DNA from: DATBDN01 sp963715995
GTDB taxonomy: Bacteria; Actinomycetota; Thermoleophilia; Solirubrobacterales; Thermoleophilaceae
Direction of reading: 5' to 3'
Assembly: GCA_963715995.1 (NCBI GenBank)
Contig: OY970283.1
Coordinates: 1,116,001-1,180,000 of the forward strand
DNA length: 64,000 nucleotides
The first letter of the stretch is position 1. The number at the start of each line of letters is the position of its first letter. Of this stretch, positions 47,201-55,115 are shown one piece after another. Both the position numbers and the translations under genes were made by a program. A model generated the notes under the pieces. That model was not told the DNA's origin and made no database searches. It saw nothing but the letters and a program-made list of their open reading frames with translations.

Positions 47201-49008
47201 CCTACGCGGCGCTCGGTCAGGCGCTGGCGCTCGCGAACGGCCGCCTGTACGCGATCAAGGCCACGGGCGACCCCGACGGCGACCCGAACACTGGCGCGCC
47301 ACCGTGGCTGCCCGGCTGGCCGTTCAAGGTCGGCATCCTCGAGCGCGGCATCCTCCCGCTGGTCGGCGAGGGCATCACCGGCGACCCCGTCATCGGCAGC
47401 GTGCCGTGCCAGGGCGTGACGAACGACACGCGCGTGGGCGTGATCCCGGCCGCGGGCATCCCGTACGTGGTCAACAAGGACGGGCAGTCGTGCTACGGGC
47501 GCGATCCGCAGGGCGCCGACATCGGGCTCAACACCGAGGGCGGGGCGGCGAGCGACCAGCCGGTGCTCGCGGCTTTCGGTCACCCGGCGTTCGCCAAGCT
47601 CGCCGGCGGCACCGCGTTCCTCGCACCGGCCGCGGGCCTCCAGCGGGCGGTCGACGTCGTCCTGCCCGAGTACCAGGGCGGTCAGGACTACCTGGTCGCC
47701 TGGGACCTCCAGCAGCCGCAGGGGACGATCAAGCAGGGTTGGCCCGCGACCACGAACGACCTTCAGTTCCTCACCGGCCCGTCCGTGGGCGACATCTCAC
47801 CCGTGCCGGGTGAGGAGGTCATCGAGGGCTCGGCGAGCGACGACTTCGAGGGCATCACCTCGGTCGGCGCGAAGGCGCCGGGCTGGCCCAAGCTGAGCGG
47901 CGACTGGGACGTGGCGAACCCTGCCATCGGCTCGTTCGGCCAGTTCGAGACCGACCCGGCCGCCACGCGCGTGGTCATTGCCGGGACTCGCAACGGCCGG
48001 CTGATGGCCTACGACACCGGCGCCGCCGTCTGTGGTCCCGCGTCCTGGCCGGAGTTCCACCACGACCCGGCCAACTCGGGTGACCTCGATCGCGACGCCG
48101 TGTCGCCCGGCGTCCCAACGCAGGCCGCGATTGCCGCCGGCAACAAGCTCCAGTTCAGCTCGCCCGGCGACGACCTGCTGTGCGGCACGCCGGCGAGCTA
48201 CGAAGTGCGCACCTCCGACGCGCCGATCAGCGCGAAGACGTTCTCGGCCGCCGATCCGGTGGTCGCCACAGGCGACCCCGTCGCCGCAGGTGGGCAGGCA
48301 ACGCTCCAGCTGCCCAGCTCGGGCCTGAAGCGCTACGTCGCGGTGCGCGCCGTGGACGACCAGGGCAACGTGGGCCGCCCCGCTTCCGTCGAGACCACGA
48401 CCGAGCAGCGCGAGGGACCGCCGCCGGCCGGCGACACGGGGACCGGGGGAGACACCGGCACCGGCACCGGCACGGAGACGGGCACGGGTTCGCCGGGCAC
48501 CGGCGCACCGGGCAGCGGCTCGGGCACGTCGAAGCCGGGCGGCGCCCAGGCAGTGCTCGCAGACCGCCACGGCTGCCTGCCGAAGAAGCTCGGCTTCAAG
48601 AGCCGCGGGCTCGGCACGATCCGGCTCGGCGACGACTCGGCACGCTCCCTCGCCCATGTCGGAAAGCCGCCGAGGACGAACCGGTCGAAGACGGTCTGGA
48701 CCTATTGCGTGCGCGGCGGCGGTCGGGTCGCGCTCGTGTTCGTCAACCGCCACATCCGCCTGATCGAATCGACCGCGCACGCCCACGAGGCATCAGGGCA
48801 CGCGGGAGCGGGCGACCTCATCTCGAAGCTGGGGCGCGCCTACCCCGGCGCGAAGCGCTTCGAGCGCGGCCTCTTCTTCACGCACAGGTCGAGCCGGATC
48901 GTCTTCGTGGTGAAGGGCCGACGCGTGCGGGCAACAGCGGTGGTTGACCGTCGCGGGATCAAGAATCCCAAGCTGCTGCGCCGGTACCTGAAGCTGGCGT
49001 CGCTGTAG
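44260..49008 (+). CDS. Giant secreted subtilisin-like protein lacking the catalytic Ser, with FG-GAP-type repeats
   Basis: 1582 residues with signal peptide (LLAVCALCALPGAALA). The S8 domain (about 85-440) retains Asp111 in LAVLDSGIMW and His246 in VQYGHGSGEIGD, but the serine motif GTSMA is GAGMA (Gly401), and the oxyanion Asn region reads ASAADEAA. It is therefore probably a pseudo-protease. Ca-binding-like loops are inserted (RDLNGDGIYNILDY, DADHNGYVDDIAGW). From about 690, repeated FG-GAP/VCBS-like blades follow (SPVLADLDGDNRNELVLANS, AVGDLDHDGTLDVVVADM, AVGDIDGDGKPDVVVGTN). A Gly/Thr linker (about 1390-1430) and a basic C-terminal domain end the protein. Probable adhesive or binding role at the surface. 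Confidence 0.88.
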   Translation: MRGWGALLAVCALCALPGAALASFPYEHQGSDPNDYAGYFLPANAPRPNELSGSKTWMYAATPSSPASPLVADKRELGGVRGASVVDADGTAPQAWATTTGRPDVTLAVLDSGIMWNNLGKPVNDVRLKLRLNAGELPLPQADRATSTDSLVPSCAALAAREGARDLNGDGIYNILDYACDSRVDPDPPQGVGPKVGGQPLLDPEDLIIAFSDGTDADHNGYVDDIAGWDFLDDDNDAFDDVQYGHGSGEIGDSAGEADNGDNLGTCPNCMIIPLRVGTSFVADVNRFALATLYATDNGIDVVQEALGTLNKSRIAGDAIKYAYDHGTTVIASAADEAAQHHNWPSSYPYSIVVNSVTHNDTGPADSSYLEFNGCTNFSSRITLAIPSVSCSSDATGRGAGMAGLIYSAALDAKEAGKLAPHPDCRRVDGTRCVITPNEVRQLMASGTFGGVQAADDVNFAQDPVTGASTETSCMGSTPGIPGCTDPFTPLGASFPGVTLPFRYPARKGHDQFYGYGRANMYHSVSWVDPASGSSHIPPEVEVTSPGWFAMVDPSQSSFQVKGQVYDRGQPYTCTVYIAPGSYPKDTAAPDGDFVKYASPVCDGTTTHSDRIDGQIADVSVADLKALFPSTAGDFTGPEGGVTGQTPNPGGNVGRPDDEPYAFVVKVVATTAGTDAAHTLTGTDRSQAYLHHDASLLPGFPKQLPGDVEASPVLADLDGDNRNELVLANSDGEVHAYRRDGTELPGWPFHTDELPDHPGSAALSSGAVAPGRGAILATPAVGDLDHDGTLDVVVADMEGKVYVIDGATGALERKMHTNPDFSGAPLHPFENERGVGPDGKFDADLAHLQRVQHGFIGAPVLADLDQDDGGRLEIVAAALDGHVYAWNDDGSDVPGWPMPVVDHSKLRSAQPQFAPVTQLPYYDPAKDPGGDGHDQGAIVDTPAVGDIDGDGKPDVVVGTNENYGDGEGGETFNGGGANTAAYAALGQALALANGRLYAIKATGDPDGDPNTGAPPWLPGWPFKVGILERGILPLVGEGITGDPVIGSVPCQGVTNDTRVGVIPAAGIPYVVNKDGQSCYGRDPQGADIGLNTEGGAASDQPVLAAFGHPAFAKLAGGTAFLAPAAGLQRAVDVVLPEYQGGQDYLVAWDLQQPQGTIKQGWPATTNDLQFLTGPSVGDISPVPGEEVIEGSASDDFEGITSVGAKAPGWPKLSGDWDVANPAIGSFGQFETDPAATRVVIAGTRNGRLMAYDTGAAVCGPASWPEFHHDPANSGDLDRDAVSPGVPTQAAIAAGNKLQFSSPGDDLLCGTPASYEVRTSDAPISAKTFSAADPVVATGDPVAAGGQATLQLPSSGLKRYVAVRAVDDQGNVGRPASVETTTEQREGPPPAGDTGTGGDTGTGTGTETGTGSPGTGAPGSGSGTSKPGGAQAVLADRHGCLPKKLGFKSRGLGTIRLGDDSARSLAHVGKPPRTNRSKTVWTYCVRGGGRVALVFVNRHIRLIESTAHAHEASGHAGAGDLISKLGRAYPGAKRFERGLFFTHRSSRIVFVVKGRRVRATAVVDRRGIKNPKLLRRYLKLASL

Positions 49009-49025
49009 CGCGCCGGAGCAGGCCC

Positions 49026-49051
49026 ACGCAACAAACGTTGCGTGCGCAACG
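49026..49051. terminator. Inverted repeat after the subtilisin-like gene
   Basis: acgcaac (49026-49032) and gttgcgt (49037-49043) form a 7-bp stem with an AAAC loop; a third related half-site gcaacg (49046-49051) follows, so an alternative pairing gttgc/gcaac exists. It lies between the stop at 49008 and the GNAT ATG at 49091. No T-run is present; terminator or operator for the GNAT gene. Confidence 0.35.
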
Positions 49052-49090
49052 ACACTCTCCGCAGGGCGCCGCAGGCGTAGCGTCGTACAC

Positions 49091-49594
49091 ATGTTCATCA
49101 AGGCCAGCGACGGAACGAAGCTGTACGTCCGGCACGTGCGGCCGAGTGACAAGGATCTGATCGGCAAGGCGTGGCTGCGCCTCTCCGAGGAGAGCCAGCG
49201 CAAGCGCTTTCTCGCACCCAAGCCGATCCTCACGAAGCGCGACCTCGCCTACTTCACCGAGATCGACGGGCACGATCACGTTGCGCTGGTCGCGGTCTGC
49301 CTCGACGACCCGAAGCGCGTGATGGCGGTGGCGCGCTATGTGCGCCTGCGCGAGGATCCGGAGACCGCCGAGGTGGCCGTGACCGTTGCCGACCACATGC
49401 AGGGCAAGGGCATCGGCAAGGCGCTCTCGATACTGCTCGCCGACGAGGCTCGCGGCCGCGGCGTCAAGCGGTTCAGCGCTTCGATGCTGACCGACAACGG
49501 GGCCGCGCTGAAGCTGATGCACGCCATGTCGCAGCGGCTCGAGTCACACACTGACCACGGCGTTCGCGATCTCGTGGCAGATTTAGCCGCCTGA
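49091..49594 (+). CDS. GNAT N-acetyltransferase
   Basis: 167 residues with the GNAT fold: N-terminal YVRHVRPSDKDLIGKAWLRL, the central strand VMAVARYVRLREDPETAEVA, the acetyl-CoA pyrophosphate loop DHMQGKGIGKALSILLADEA, and C-terminal LTDNGAALKLMHAM. The spacing resembles the GNAT domains fused to Pat-type protein acetyltransferases, but here the domain stands alone. Substrate unknown. The next gene overlaps the stop (CTGA). Confidence 0.9.
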   Translation: MFIKASDGTKLYVRHVRPSDKDLIGKAWLRLSEESQRKRFLAPKPILTKRDLAYFTEIDGHDHVALVAVCLDDPKRVMAVARYVRLREDPETAEVAVTVADHMQGKGIGKALSILLADEARGRGVKRFSASMLTDNGAALKLMHAMSQRLESHTDHGVRDLVADLAA

Positions 49595-50079
49595 GCCAGA
49601 AGGACTTCGAACAGCTCGTCGGCCGCGTCGACCCGCCGATGTTCATCGTCACCGTCCGCGGGCCGGACGGTGAGCGCAGCGGTTGCCTGATGGGGTTCGC
49701 CACGCAGTGCAGCGTGGATCCGCCCCTGTTCCTGGCGGCCATCTCGCGCACGAACCACACGCACGACGTCGTGGCGGGCGCGGACGCCGTGATCGTGCAC
49801 TTCCTCGGCGCCGCTCAGCGCGACCTGGCAACCCTGTTCGGTGGCGAGACGGGCGACGAGGTGGACAAGTTCGAGCTCTGCACGTGGTCGGAGGGACCCG
49901 AGGGGATCCCGCTTCTGGACGGCGTCCCGGGCTGGTTCGCGGGCCACGTCCGCGAGCGTCTGGACCTCGGCGACCACCTCGGGCTGCTGCTCGAGCCGTT
50001 CGCGGCGGAGGACCGCGGCGGGCCGCTGGATCTGGGCTTTCAGGACGTCAAATCGGTCGAGCCGGGCCATGCGCCATGA
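49591..50079 (+). CDS. Flavin-reductase-like FMN-binding protein, CTG start
   Basis: 162 residues of the flavin reductase/split-barrel family. From CTG at 49591 it begins SQKDFEQLVGRVDPPMFIVT, which is the conserved N-terminus of the family; the first ATG (49639) lies inside it. FMN contact region GCLMGFATQCSVDPPLFLAA and ISRTNHTHDVVAGADAVIVH are present. It probably reduces flavin with NAD(P)H or binds heme/flavin for redox reactions. The CTG overlaps the TGA of the GNAT gene, so translation is probably coupled. topB starts 32 nt downstream. Confidence 0.87.
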   Translation: MSQKDFEQLVGRVDPPMFIVTVRGPDGERSGCLMGFATQCSVDPPLFLAAISRTNHTHDVVAGADAVIVHFLGAAQRDLATLFGGETGDEVDKFELCTWSEGPEGIPLLDGVPGWFAGHVRERLDLGDHLGLLLEPFAAEDRGGPLDLGFQDVKSVEPGHAP

Positions 50080-50111
50080 TCGGCGTGCCCTAAGGTGAAG
50101 ATCGGGAGATC

Positions 50112-52406
50112 ATGGGCCAGACGCTTGTAGTCGCAGAGAAACCGTCCGTCGGTCGCGACATCGCGGCCGCGCTTCCGGGCACCTTCAAGTCGTCCCAGGA
50201 CAAGACGCACCTGGTCGGCGACGACTACGTGATCACCTGGACCGTCGGCCACCTCGTCGGCCTCGCCGACCCCGAGGAATACGACCCGAAGCTCAAGAAG
50301 TGGCGCTACGCCGACCTGCCGATCGTCCCGTCGAAGTTCAAGCTGGTCCCGAACGACGCGAAGGCGGAGAAGCAGCTGAAGGCGATCCACCGGCTGATGC
50401 GCTCCGACGACATCGACGTGATCGTGAACGCCTGCGACGCCGGCCGCGAGGGCGAGCTGATCTTCGCCTACACGTACGAGACCTCCAAGTCCAAGAAGCC
50501 GGTCAAGCGCCTGTGGCTCTCCTCGATGACGCGCAAGGCGATCCAGGAGGCCTTCCAGCGCCTGCGCGACGGCGACGAGATGAAGGACCTCGAAGCCGCC
50601 GCCCGCGCGCGCTCCGAAGCCGATTGGATCGTGGGCATGAACGCCACCCGCGCGGCCACGATCAGGCTGCGCTCCGCATTCGACGGCGCGGTTTCGCTGG
50701 GGCGCGTGCAAACGCCGACGCTGGCGCTGGTGGTGCGCCGCGAGCTGGAGATCCGCGCGTTCGTCCCCGAGGCGTACTGGCTCGTCGAGGGCCGCTTCGG
50801 CGCCGAGCACGGCGACTACTCGGGTCGCTACATGGGCGGCAAGCGGCTGAAGGACGCCGCGGAGGCGACAGCCGTCGTCGAGGCCACCCGCGACAAGCCG
50901 GGCAAGATCACGAAGCTCGAGAAGAAGGAGGAGCGCGAGCAGCCGAACCTCCTCTACGACCTGACCACGCTCCAGCGTCACGCGAACACGCTCTTCGGAT
51001 ACTCCGCGCGCCGCACGCTGTCGGCCGCGCAGGCGCTCTACGAGCGCCACAAGGCGATCACCTACCCGCGCACCAACTCCAAGTTCCTCTCCGGCGACCT
51101 CGTGCCCGAGATCAAGCCCACGGCCGAGATGGTCGGCGCCAACGAGCCCTACCGGAAGGGCGCCGAGTACGTCATGGCGCTCGAGTCACTGCCGCTCCAG
51201 CGCGTCGTCAACGACGCGCGCGTGACCGACCACCACGCGATCATCCCGACCCGCGCCGAGCACGTCCTCGACAAGATGTCCGACGACGAGCGCCGCATCT
51301 ACGACCTGGTCGCGAAGCGCTTTCTCGGAATCTTCCATCCCGATGCGGTCTTCGAGCGCACGCGCGTCGAGACGACCGTCGAGGAGCACGTGTTCCGGAC
51401 CAGCGGCCGCATTCTGGTCGAGGCCGGCTGGCGCGGCGTCTACGGCGAGGAGATCCAGTCGCGCGACGGCGGCGAGGACGACACGGGCGGCGAGCAGCTG
51501 CTGCCGGTGCTCCACGAGGACGAGTCGGTCAAGACGCTGAAGGTCGAGTCGCTCGAGAAGGAGACCCAGCCACCGCGACGCTACACCGAGGCCTCGCTGC
51601 TGGGCGCGATGGAGGCTGCCGGCAAGGACATCACCGACGACGAGATGCGCGAGGCGATGAAGGAGTCGGGCATCGGCACCCCGGCCACGCGCGCGTCGAT
51701 CATCGAGCGCCTGATCTCGGTGGGCTACATGGAGCGCGAGGGACGTGCGCTGCACGCCACCGAGAAGGGCGTCAAGGTCATCGAGCTGCTCGGCGAGCAC
51801 GTGATCACGTCGGCCGAGATGACCGGCAACTGGGAAGCGCGCCTGAACAAGATCGAGCACGGCGAGGACTCGCGTGCCAGCTTCATCAAGGACACGTCGA
51901 AGTTCATCGAGGACATCGTCGGCTGGCTCGACGGGCACCTCAAGGACGTCAAGATCGAGCGCGCCAACCTCGGGCCGTGCCCGGTGTGCGGGCGCGACAT
52001 CATCGAGAACCGCAAGGGCTACTCGTGCTGGTCGCGCGAGGACCCTGGCTGCGGCTTCGTCATCTGGAAGAACAAGGCCGGCAAGACGCTGACGGCGTCG
52101 ATCGTCAAGGAGCTGATCGAGTCTCTGCGCGAGTCGATGGCGCGCGGCGACCAGCCGCCGGTCGGCCGCACGAAGGGCCAGATCACCGGCTTCCGCGGCC
52201 GCTCCGGCCGCTCGTTCCGCGCCAAGCTCAAGCTCGTGCAGAACGAGGAGGGCAAGTGGCGCGTGGAGTTCGACGAGGAGTGGGCACAGGGCCCGCGTCC
52301 CGACCAGCCGCCCGACGACGAGCAGCCTGGCGCGGCGGCCGAGAGCGCGGCCGCCGAGGAGCAGCCCGAAACGGTCGCAGCGGGGGTCGCTGACGAATCA
52401 GCCTGA
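50112..52406 (+). CDS. topB: DNA topoisomerase III (type IA)
   Basis: 764 residues. The TOPRIM domain opens with TLVVAEKPSVGRDIAAALPG and has VNACDAGREGELIF with the acidic metal site. The nucleophilic Tyr (about 318) is in KAITYPRTNSKFLSG; GIGTPATRASIIERLISVGY and SLGRVQTPTLALVV are typical. One C-terminal zinc ribbon (CPVCGRDIIENRKGYSCWSR) and an acidic Ala/Glu tail follow. The N-terminus and single zinc ribbon fit TopB better than TopA. It relaxes negatively supercoiled or decatenates single-strand-containing DNA. A long open frame on the same strand in another phase is a shadow. Confidence 0.93.
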   Translation: MGQTLVVAEKPSVGRDIAAALPGTFKSSQDKTHLVGDDYVITWTVGHLVGLADPEEYDPKLKKWRYADLPIVPSKFKLVPNDAKAEKQLKAIHRLMRSDDIDVIVNACDAGREGELIFAYTYETSKSKKPVKRLWLSSMTRKAIQEAFQRLRDGDEMKDLEAAARARSEADWIVGMNATRAATIRLRSAFDGAVSLGRVQTPTLALVVRRELEIRAFVPEAYWLVEGRFGAEHGDYSGRYMGGKRLKDAAEATAVVEATRDKPGKITKLEKKEEREQPNLLYDLTTLQRHANTLFGYSARRTLSAAQALYERHKAITYPRTNSKFLSGDLVPEIKPTAEMVGANEPYRKGAEYVMALESLPLQRVVNDARVTDHHAIIPTRAEHVLDKMSDDERRIYDLVAKRFLGIFHPDAVFERTRVETTVEEHVFRTSGRILVEAGWRGVYGEEIQSRDGGEDDTGGEQLLPVLHEDESVKTLKVESLEKETQPPRRYTEASLLGAMEAAGKDITDDEMREAMKESGIGTPATRASIIERLISVGYMEREGRALHATEKGVKVIELLGEHVITSAEMTGNWEARLNKIEHGEDSRASFIKDTSKFIEDIVGWLDGHLKDVKIERANLGPCPVCGRDIIENRKGYSCWSREDPGCGFVIWKNKAGKTLTASIVKELIESLRESMARGDQPPVGRTKGQITGFRGRSGRSFRAKLKLVQNEEGKWRVEFDEEWAQGPRPDQPPDDEQPGAAAESAAAEEQPETVAAGVADESA

Positions 52407-52479
52407 GCCGCTGGGCGCGGAGGATCGCCGCGCCCGCCGGCAGGCAGCCCGCCGCCGCGCCGTCCGCAGGCGACGGATC

Positions 52480-53400
52480 GTGGCGCTCTCGGTTGTGGCG
52501 GCGACCGTGTTGCTGGTCGCCTTCCTCGTCACGCGCGGCGGCTCGCACGGCGGCGACGGCCTGGCCGCGGCGATTGCGACGGCGAAGGATCACGCCAAGC
52601 CCAAGGCCAAGCCGCCGCCGCAGCTGCCGGGCGGCGGGCGGACGCTGTTCCCCAGCCGCCGGATCGTCGCGTACTACGGCGCGCCCGAGAACGTGGAGCT
52701 CGGTGCACTCGGTATCGGCACACCCAGACAGGCAGGGGAGAAGCTGCTGAAGCAGATGCGCCCCTACCGCCGCGGCGGGCGCAAGCTGCTGCCGGCGATG
52801 GAGCTGATCGCGGTCGTGGCAGCCGGCTCGCCGCAGAGCGACAACTCCTACAACACGAAGCAGAGCTACGCGATCGTGAAGAAGTACCTGAAGGCCGCGC
52901 GCAGGATCCACGCGCTGCTGATCCTCGACATCCAGCCGGGACACGAGCAGTTCCTGCCGCTCGTGAAGCACTACGGCCGCTTCCTGCGCGAGCCCGACGT
53001 CGACGTGGCTCTCGACCCCGAATGGGCCACTCCCGGCGCGGTGCCCGGCACGGTCATCGGGTCCACGGATGCCGCGACCGTCAACCGCGTGTCGGTCTAT
53101 CTCGCGGCCATCGTCAAGAAGTACCGGCTGCCGGAGAAGATGCTGCTCGTCCACCAGTTCACCGACGGCATGATCCGCAACAAGCCACAGCTCAGCCGAT
53201 CGCCCGGTGTCCCGCTCGTTCTGAACGTGGACGGCTTCGGATCGCAGGCCGTGAAGATCTCCAAGTACGACGACTTCACGCATCCGCGCAACCGCTACCG
53301 CTCGGGCTTCAAGCTCTTCTACAAGGAGGACACCGACACGATGACCCCGCGCGAGGTGCTGCGGCTGCGCCCGCGACCGGACGTCGTGATCTACGAGTAG
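52480..53400 (+). CDS. Membrane-anchored hypothetical protein with TIM-barrel-like pattern
   Basis: 306 residues from GTG, one N-terminal helix (VVAATVLLVAFLVT), a Pro/Lys linker, then a globular domain (RRIVAYYGAPENVELGALGI, LLPAMELIAVVAAGSPQSDN, ALLILDIQPGHEQFLPLV, VDVALDPEWATPGAVPGTVI, MLLVHQFTDGMIRNKPQLS, VPLVLNVDGFGSQAVK). Alternating strands with acidic ends suggest a glycosidase-like barrel, but I cannot assign catalytic residues or a family. Thirty codons upstream of the GTG also read well (TNQPEPLGAEDRRARRQAAR plus an Arg-rich stretch before the helix), with a CTG at 52390 as the only start. Convergent with the next gene by a 10-nt overlap. Confidence 0.75.
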   Translation: MALSVVAATVLLVAFLVTRGGSHGGDGLAAAIATAKDHAKPKAKPPPQLPGGGRTLFPSRRIVAYYGAPENVELGALGIGTPRQAGEKLLKQMRPYRRGGRKLLPAMELIAVVAAGSPQSDNSYNTKQSYAIVKKYLKAARRIHALLILDIQPGHEQFLPLVKHYGRFLREPDVDVALDPEWATPGAVPGTVIGSTDAATVNRVSVYLAAIVKKYRLPEKMLLVHQFTDGMIRNKPQLSRSPGVPLVLNVDGFGSQAVKISKYDDFTHPRNRYRSGFKLFYKEDTDTMTPREVLRLRPRPDVVIYE

Positions 53401-54473
53401 CTCTCGGCCCGGCCGAGGTCCTCGTGCGCCAAACCGAGCAGCAGCCGGCGCAGTTCTGGCGGCTTGTCGTCCTCGACGAACAGGGCCGAGCCGGGCCAGT
53501 AAGGACTGTCCCCGGCGTTCGTCTGGAGCAGGTTCGGCTCGTAGAGCCAGCTGCCCGTGTTGTGGAGGCGCGGATCCCAGCCGCGGTCGCCCGGCAGCGG
53601 CCCGGGCCGGTGCGTGTGGCCGTAGACGATCTCGGTCGCGTCGAGCTCGAGCGCCGCCGCCAGGTCGGTCATCGCGGTCAGGCCGGACTCGCGCAGCGTT
53701 ACGCCGCTCACCCTCGCCTCGAATGGGCCAAGACCGGCGCGGTTGAGTGCCCACACCGCCGACGGAATGCCAACGCTGCGCAGCGCTCGGCTGCGCGGGT
53801 CGCGGCGACGGTCGATCCGCTTCCAAACCCTGCGGCTCAGGTCCATGCCGAGCACGCGACGAGAGCGCGTGCTGCTCTGAGCCAGGGCGTAGGCGAACGC
53901 GTACAGCGGCGCCATCGCGTCCTCGTAGTCGTCCGGCGTGCGCGGCGGGGGCGCAAGGCCGCCCGTGGCACGCGCGACGGCCGAGATCGCAACGGCCTCC
54001 AGCCGCGGGATCGACATGTGCGCGTCGATGTAGTGCCCGTGGTGTGCATAGGTGCCGGGTCGCAGCCAGATGCCGGGGTAGGCCAGCTCGACCTCGTTGC
54101 CTGGGAGGCGCTCCGCGATCAGCGAGCCGATCCGCGACGAGCCGGGACCCGTTCGCTGCTCCAAACCCAAAGGCGTGCCGGCCAGTCGCAGCTCCTCGAG
54201 CCAGTCGGCAACCACGCGGTGATCGTGGTTGCCGGCCAGGATCGTGATGCGCCGGCCCGGCAGCGCCTCGCCGAGCTCCGCGAAGAACGGCAGGGCAACC
54301 TCGAGCACCCCGGGCAGCGCCTGCTCCCGCAATTCGAGGACGTCGCCGAGCAGCACGATCTCGTCGGCCTCCTTCAGCGCGTCGAACAGCAGTGCACGGA
54401 CCTCGGGGCGGCGCAGGACGTCGGCCTGCGAGCGCGCGCCGAGGTGGAGGTCCGAGAGGACTGCGGTCACCAC
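53391..54473 (-). CDS. Calcineurin-like metallophosphoesterase
   Basis: 360 residues. The five metallophosphatase blocks are clear: VLSDLHLGA, IVLLGDVLELRE, ITILAGNHDHRVV, YAHHGHYIDAH and IVYGHTHRPGPL. The pattern resembles LpxH/UDP-diacylglucosamine hydrolases, but it has a long insert (about 190-260), and lipid A synthesis is not expected in an actinobacterium. The start is one of two adjacent GTGs (54473 or 54470); a longer frame reaches into the divergent gene. Specificity unknown. Confidence 0.9.
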   Translation of the reverse strand: MVTAVLSDLHLGARSQADVLRRPEVRALLFDALKEADEIVLLGDVLELREQALPGVLEVALPFFAELGEALPGRRITILAGNHDHRVVADWLEELRLAGTPLGLEQRTGPGSSRIGSLIAERLPGNEVELAYPGIWLRPGTYAHHGHYIDAHMSIPRLEAVAISAVARATGGLAPPPRTPDDYEDAMAPLYAFAYALAQSSTRSRRVLGMDLSRRVWKRIDRRRDPRSRALRSVGIPSAVWALNRAGLGPFEARVSGVTLRESGLTAMTDLAAALELDATEIVYGHTHRPGPLPGDRGWDPRLHNTGSWLYEPNLLQTNAGDSPYWPGSALFVEDDKPPELRRLLLGLAHEDLGRAESYS

Positions 54474-54510
54474 CGGTGGGATCTTGGCAAGCGCGTATCT
54501 TCGGTCGTGG

Positions 54511-55086
54511 GTGAATTCTCTCTTCTGTCGCCACAACCGCTTCACCGCGGAGTGCCCGATCTGCTCGAAGGGAAGCGTTCTCGCCGGCGAGCCACCCGAG
54601 CGCACGCGGCCCGCCAAGCCGTCCGTGTCGCGGCCGAAGGGGCGCCCTAAGGGAGCCGCCGCGGCGGCCGCAGCGATCCGCTACCCACACGTCTCGACCG
54701 GCCCCGTCGAGCACGAGGCGCGGATCTACGAGGTCCGGCTCGAGCAGGTGCCGGGCGGCCTGCGCCTGGGCCAGTGGCGCAGCGGCGAGCTCGAGCGCAA
54801 GGCGCCCGTGCTGCCGGCGTCCGCGCTGCGAGCGCTGTTCGAGGAGGCGGGGGGCCGCGGGTTCGTGCGGTTCGAGCCGGGCGACCTGCCGCGGACGGCC
54901 GCGAGCCCAGGCCGCGCGGGCGACATGAACGACGAGCTGCGGCTCGAGCAGCTCGGTGATGGCTACGTCCGCCTCGCACGCTGGATCTTCTGGCCCGGCA
55001 CGGGGGTGGGCTGGGAGCTGCAGGAGGCCCCCGTGATGCTGCCCGAGCAGCGCTACGAGCAGGTGCTCGCGACCGACGGAGCCTGA
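54511..55086 (+). CDS. Hypothetical protein with N-terminal zinc knuckle, 191 aa
   Basis: From GTG the protein begins NSLFCRHNRFTAECPICSKG, a likely Cys/His zinc knuckle, then a basic linker (RPAKPSVSRPKGRPKGAAAA) and a globular domain with two related halves: RIYEVRLEQVPGGLRLGQWR and LRLEQLGDGYVRLARWIFWP. The internal similarity suggests an ancient duplication. Family not recognised. A TATCTT -10-like box at about 54496-54501 would place the transcription start almost at the GTG, so the mRNA may be leaderless. An open frame from 54229 runs antisense to the phosphoesterase and is a shadow. Confidence 0.75.
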   Translation: MNSLFCRHNRFTAECPICSKGSVLAGEPPERTRPAKPSVSRPKGRPKGAAAAAAAIRYPHVSTGPVEHEARIYEVRLEQVPGGLRLGQWRSGELERKAPVLPASALRALFEEAGGRGFVRFEPGDLPRTAASPGRAGDMNDELRLEQLGDGYVRLARWIFWPGTGVGWELQEAPVMLPEQRYEQVLATDGA

Positions 55087-55115
55087 GTCCTCCGCCGTGG
55101 CACTCGACGCGGTTC

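Noticed and set aside
44278..47583. 1101-codon open frame antisense to the subtilisin-like gene
   Set aside because: Composition is that of a GC-rich antisense shadow (Arg/Val/His/Asp-rich, no domain), and the plus-strand gene has clear domains over the whole stretch.
50300..52393. Long second frame within topB
   Set aside because: Shadow of topB: Arg/Gly/Ala-rich, no motif, whereas the topB frame is complete.
50112..52406. Topoisomerase I (topA) assignment
   Set aside because: The N-terminal VVAEKPSVGRDIAAAL motif and single zinc ribbon fit topoisomerase III better.
53391..54473. LpxH lipid A enzyme
   Set aside because: Fold motifs match, but the organism looks like a monoderm actinobacterium and no other lipid A gene is seen.
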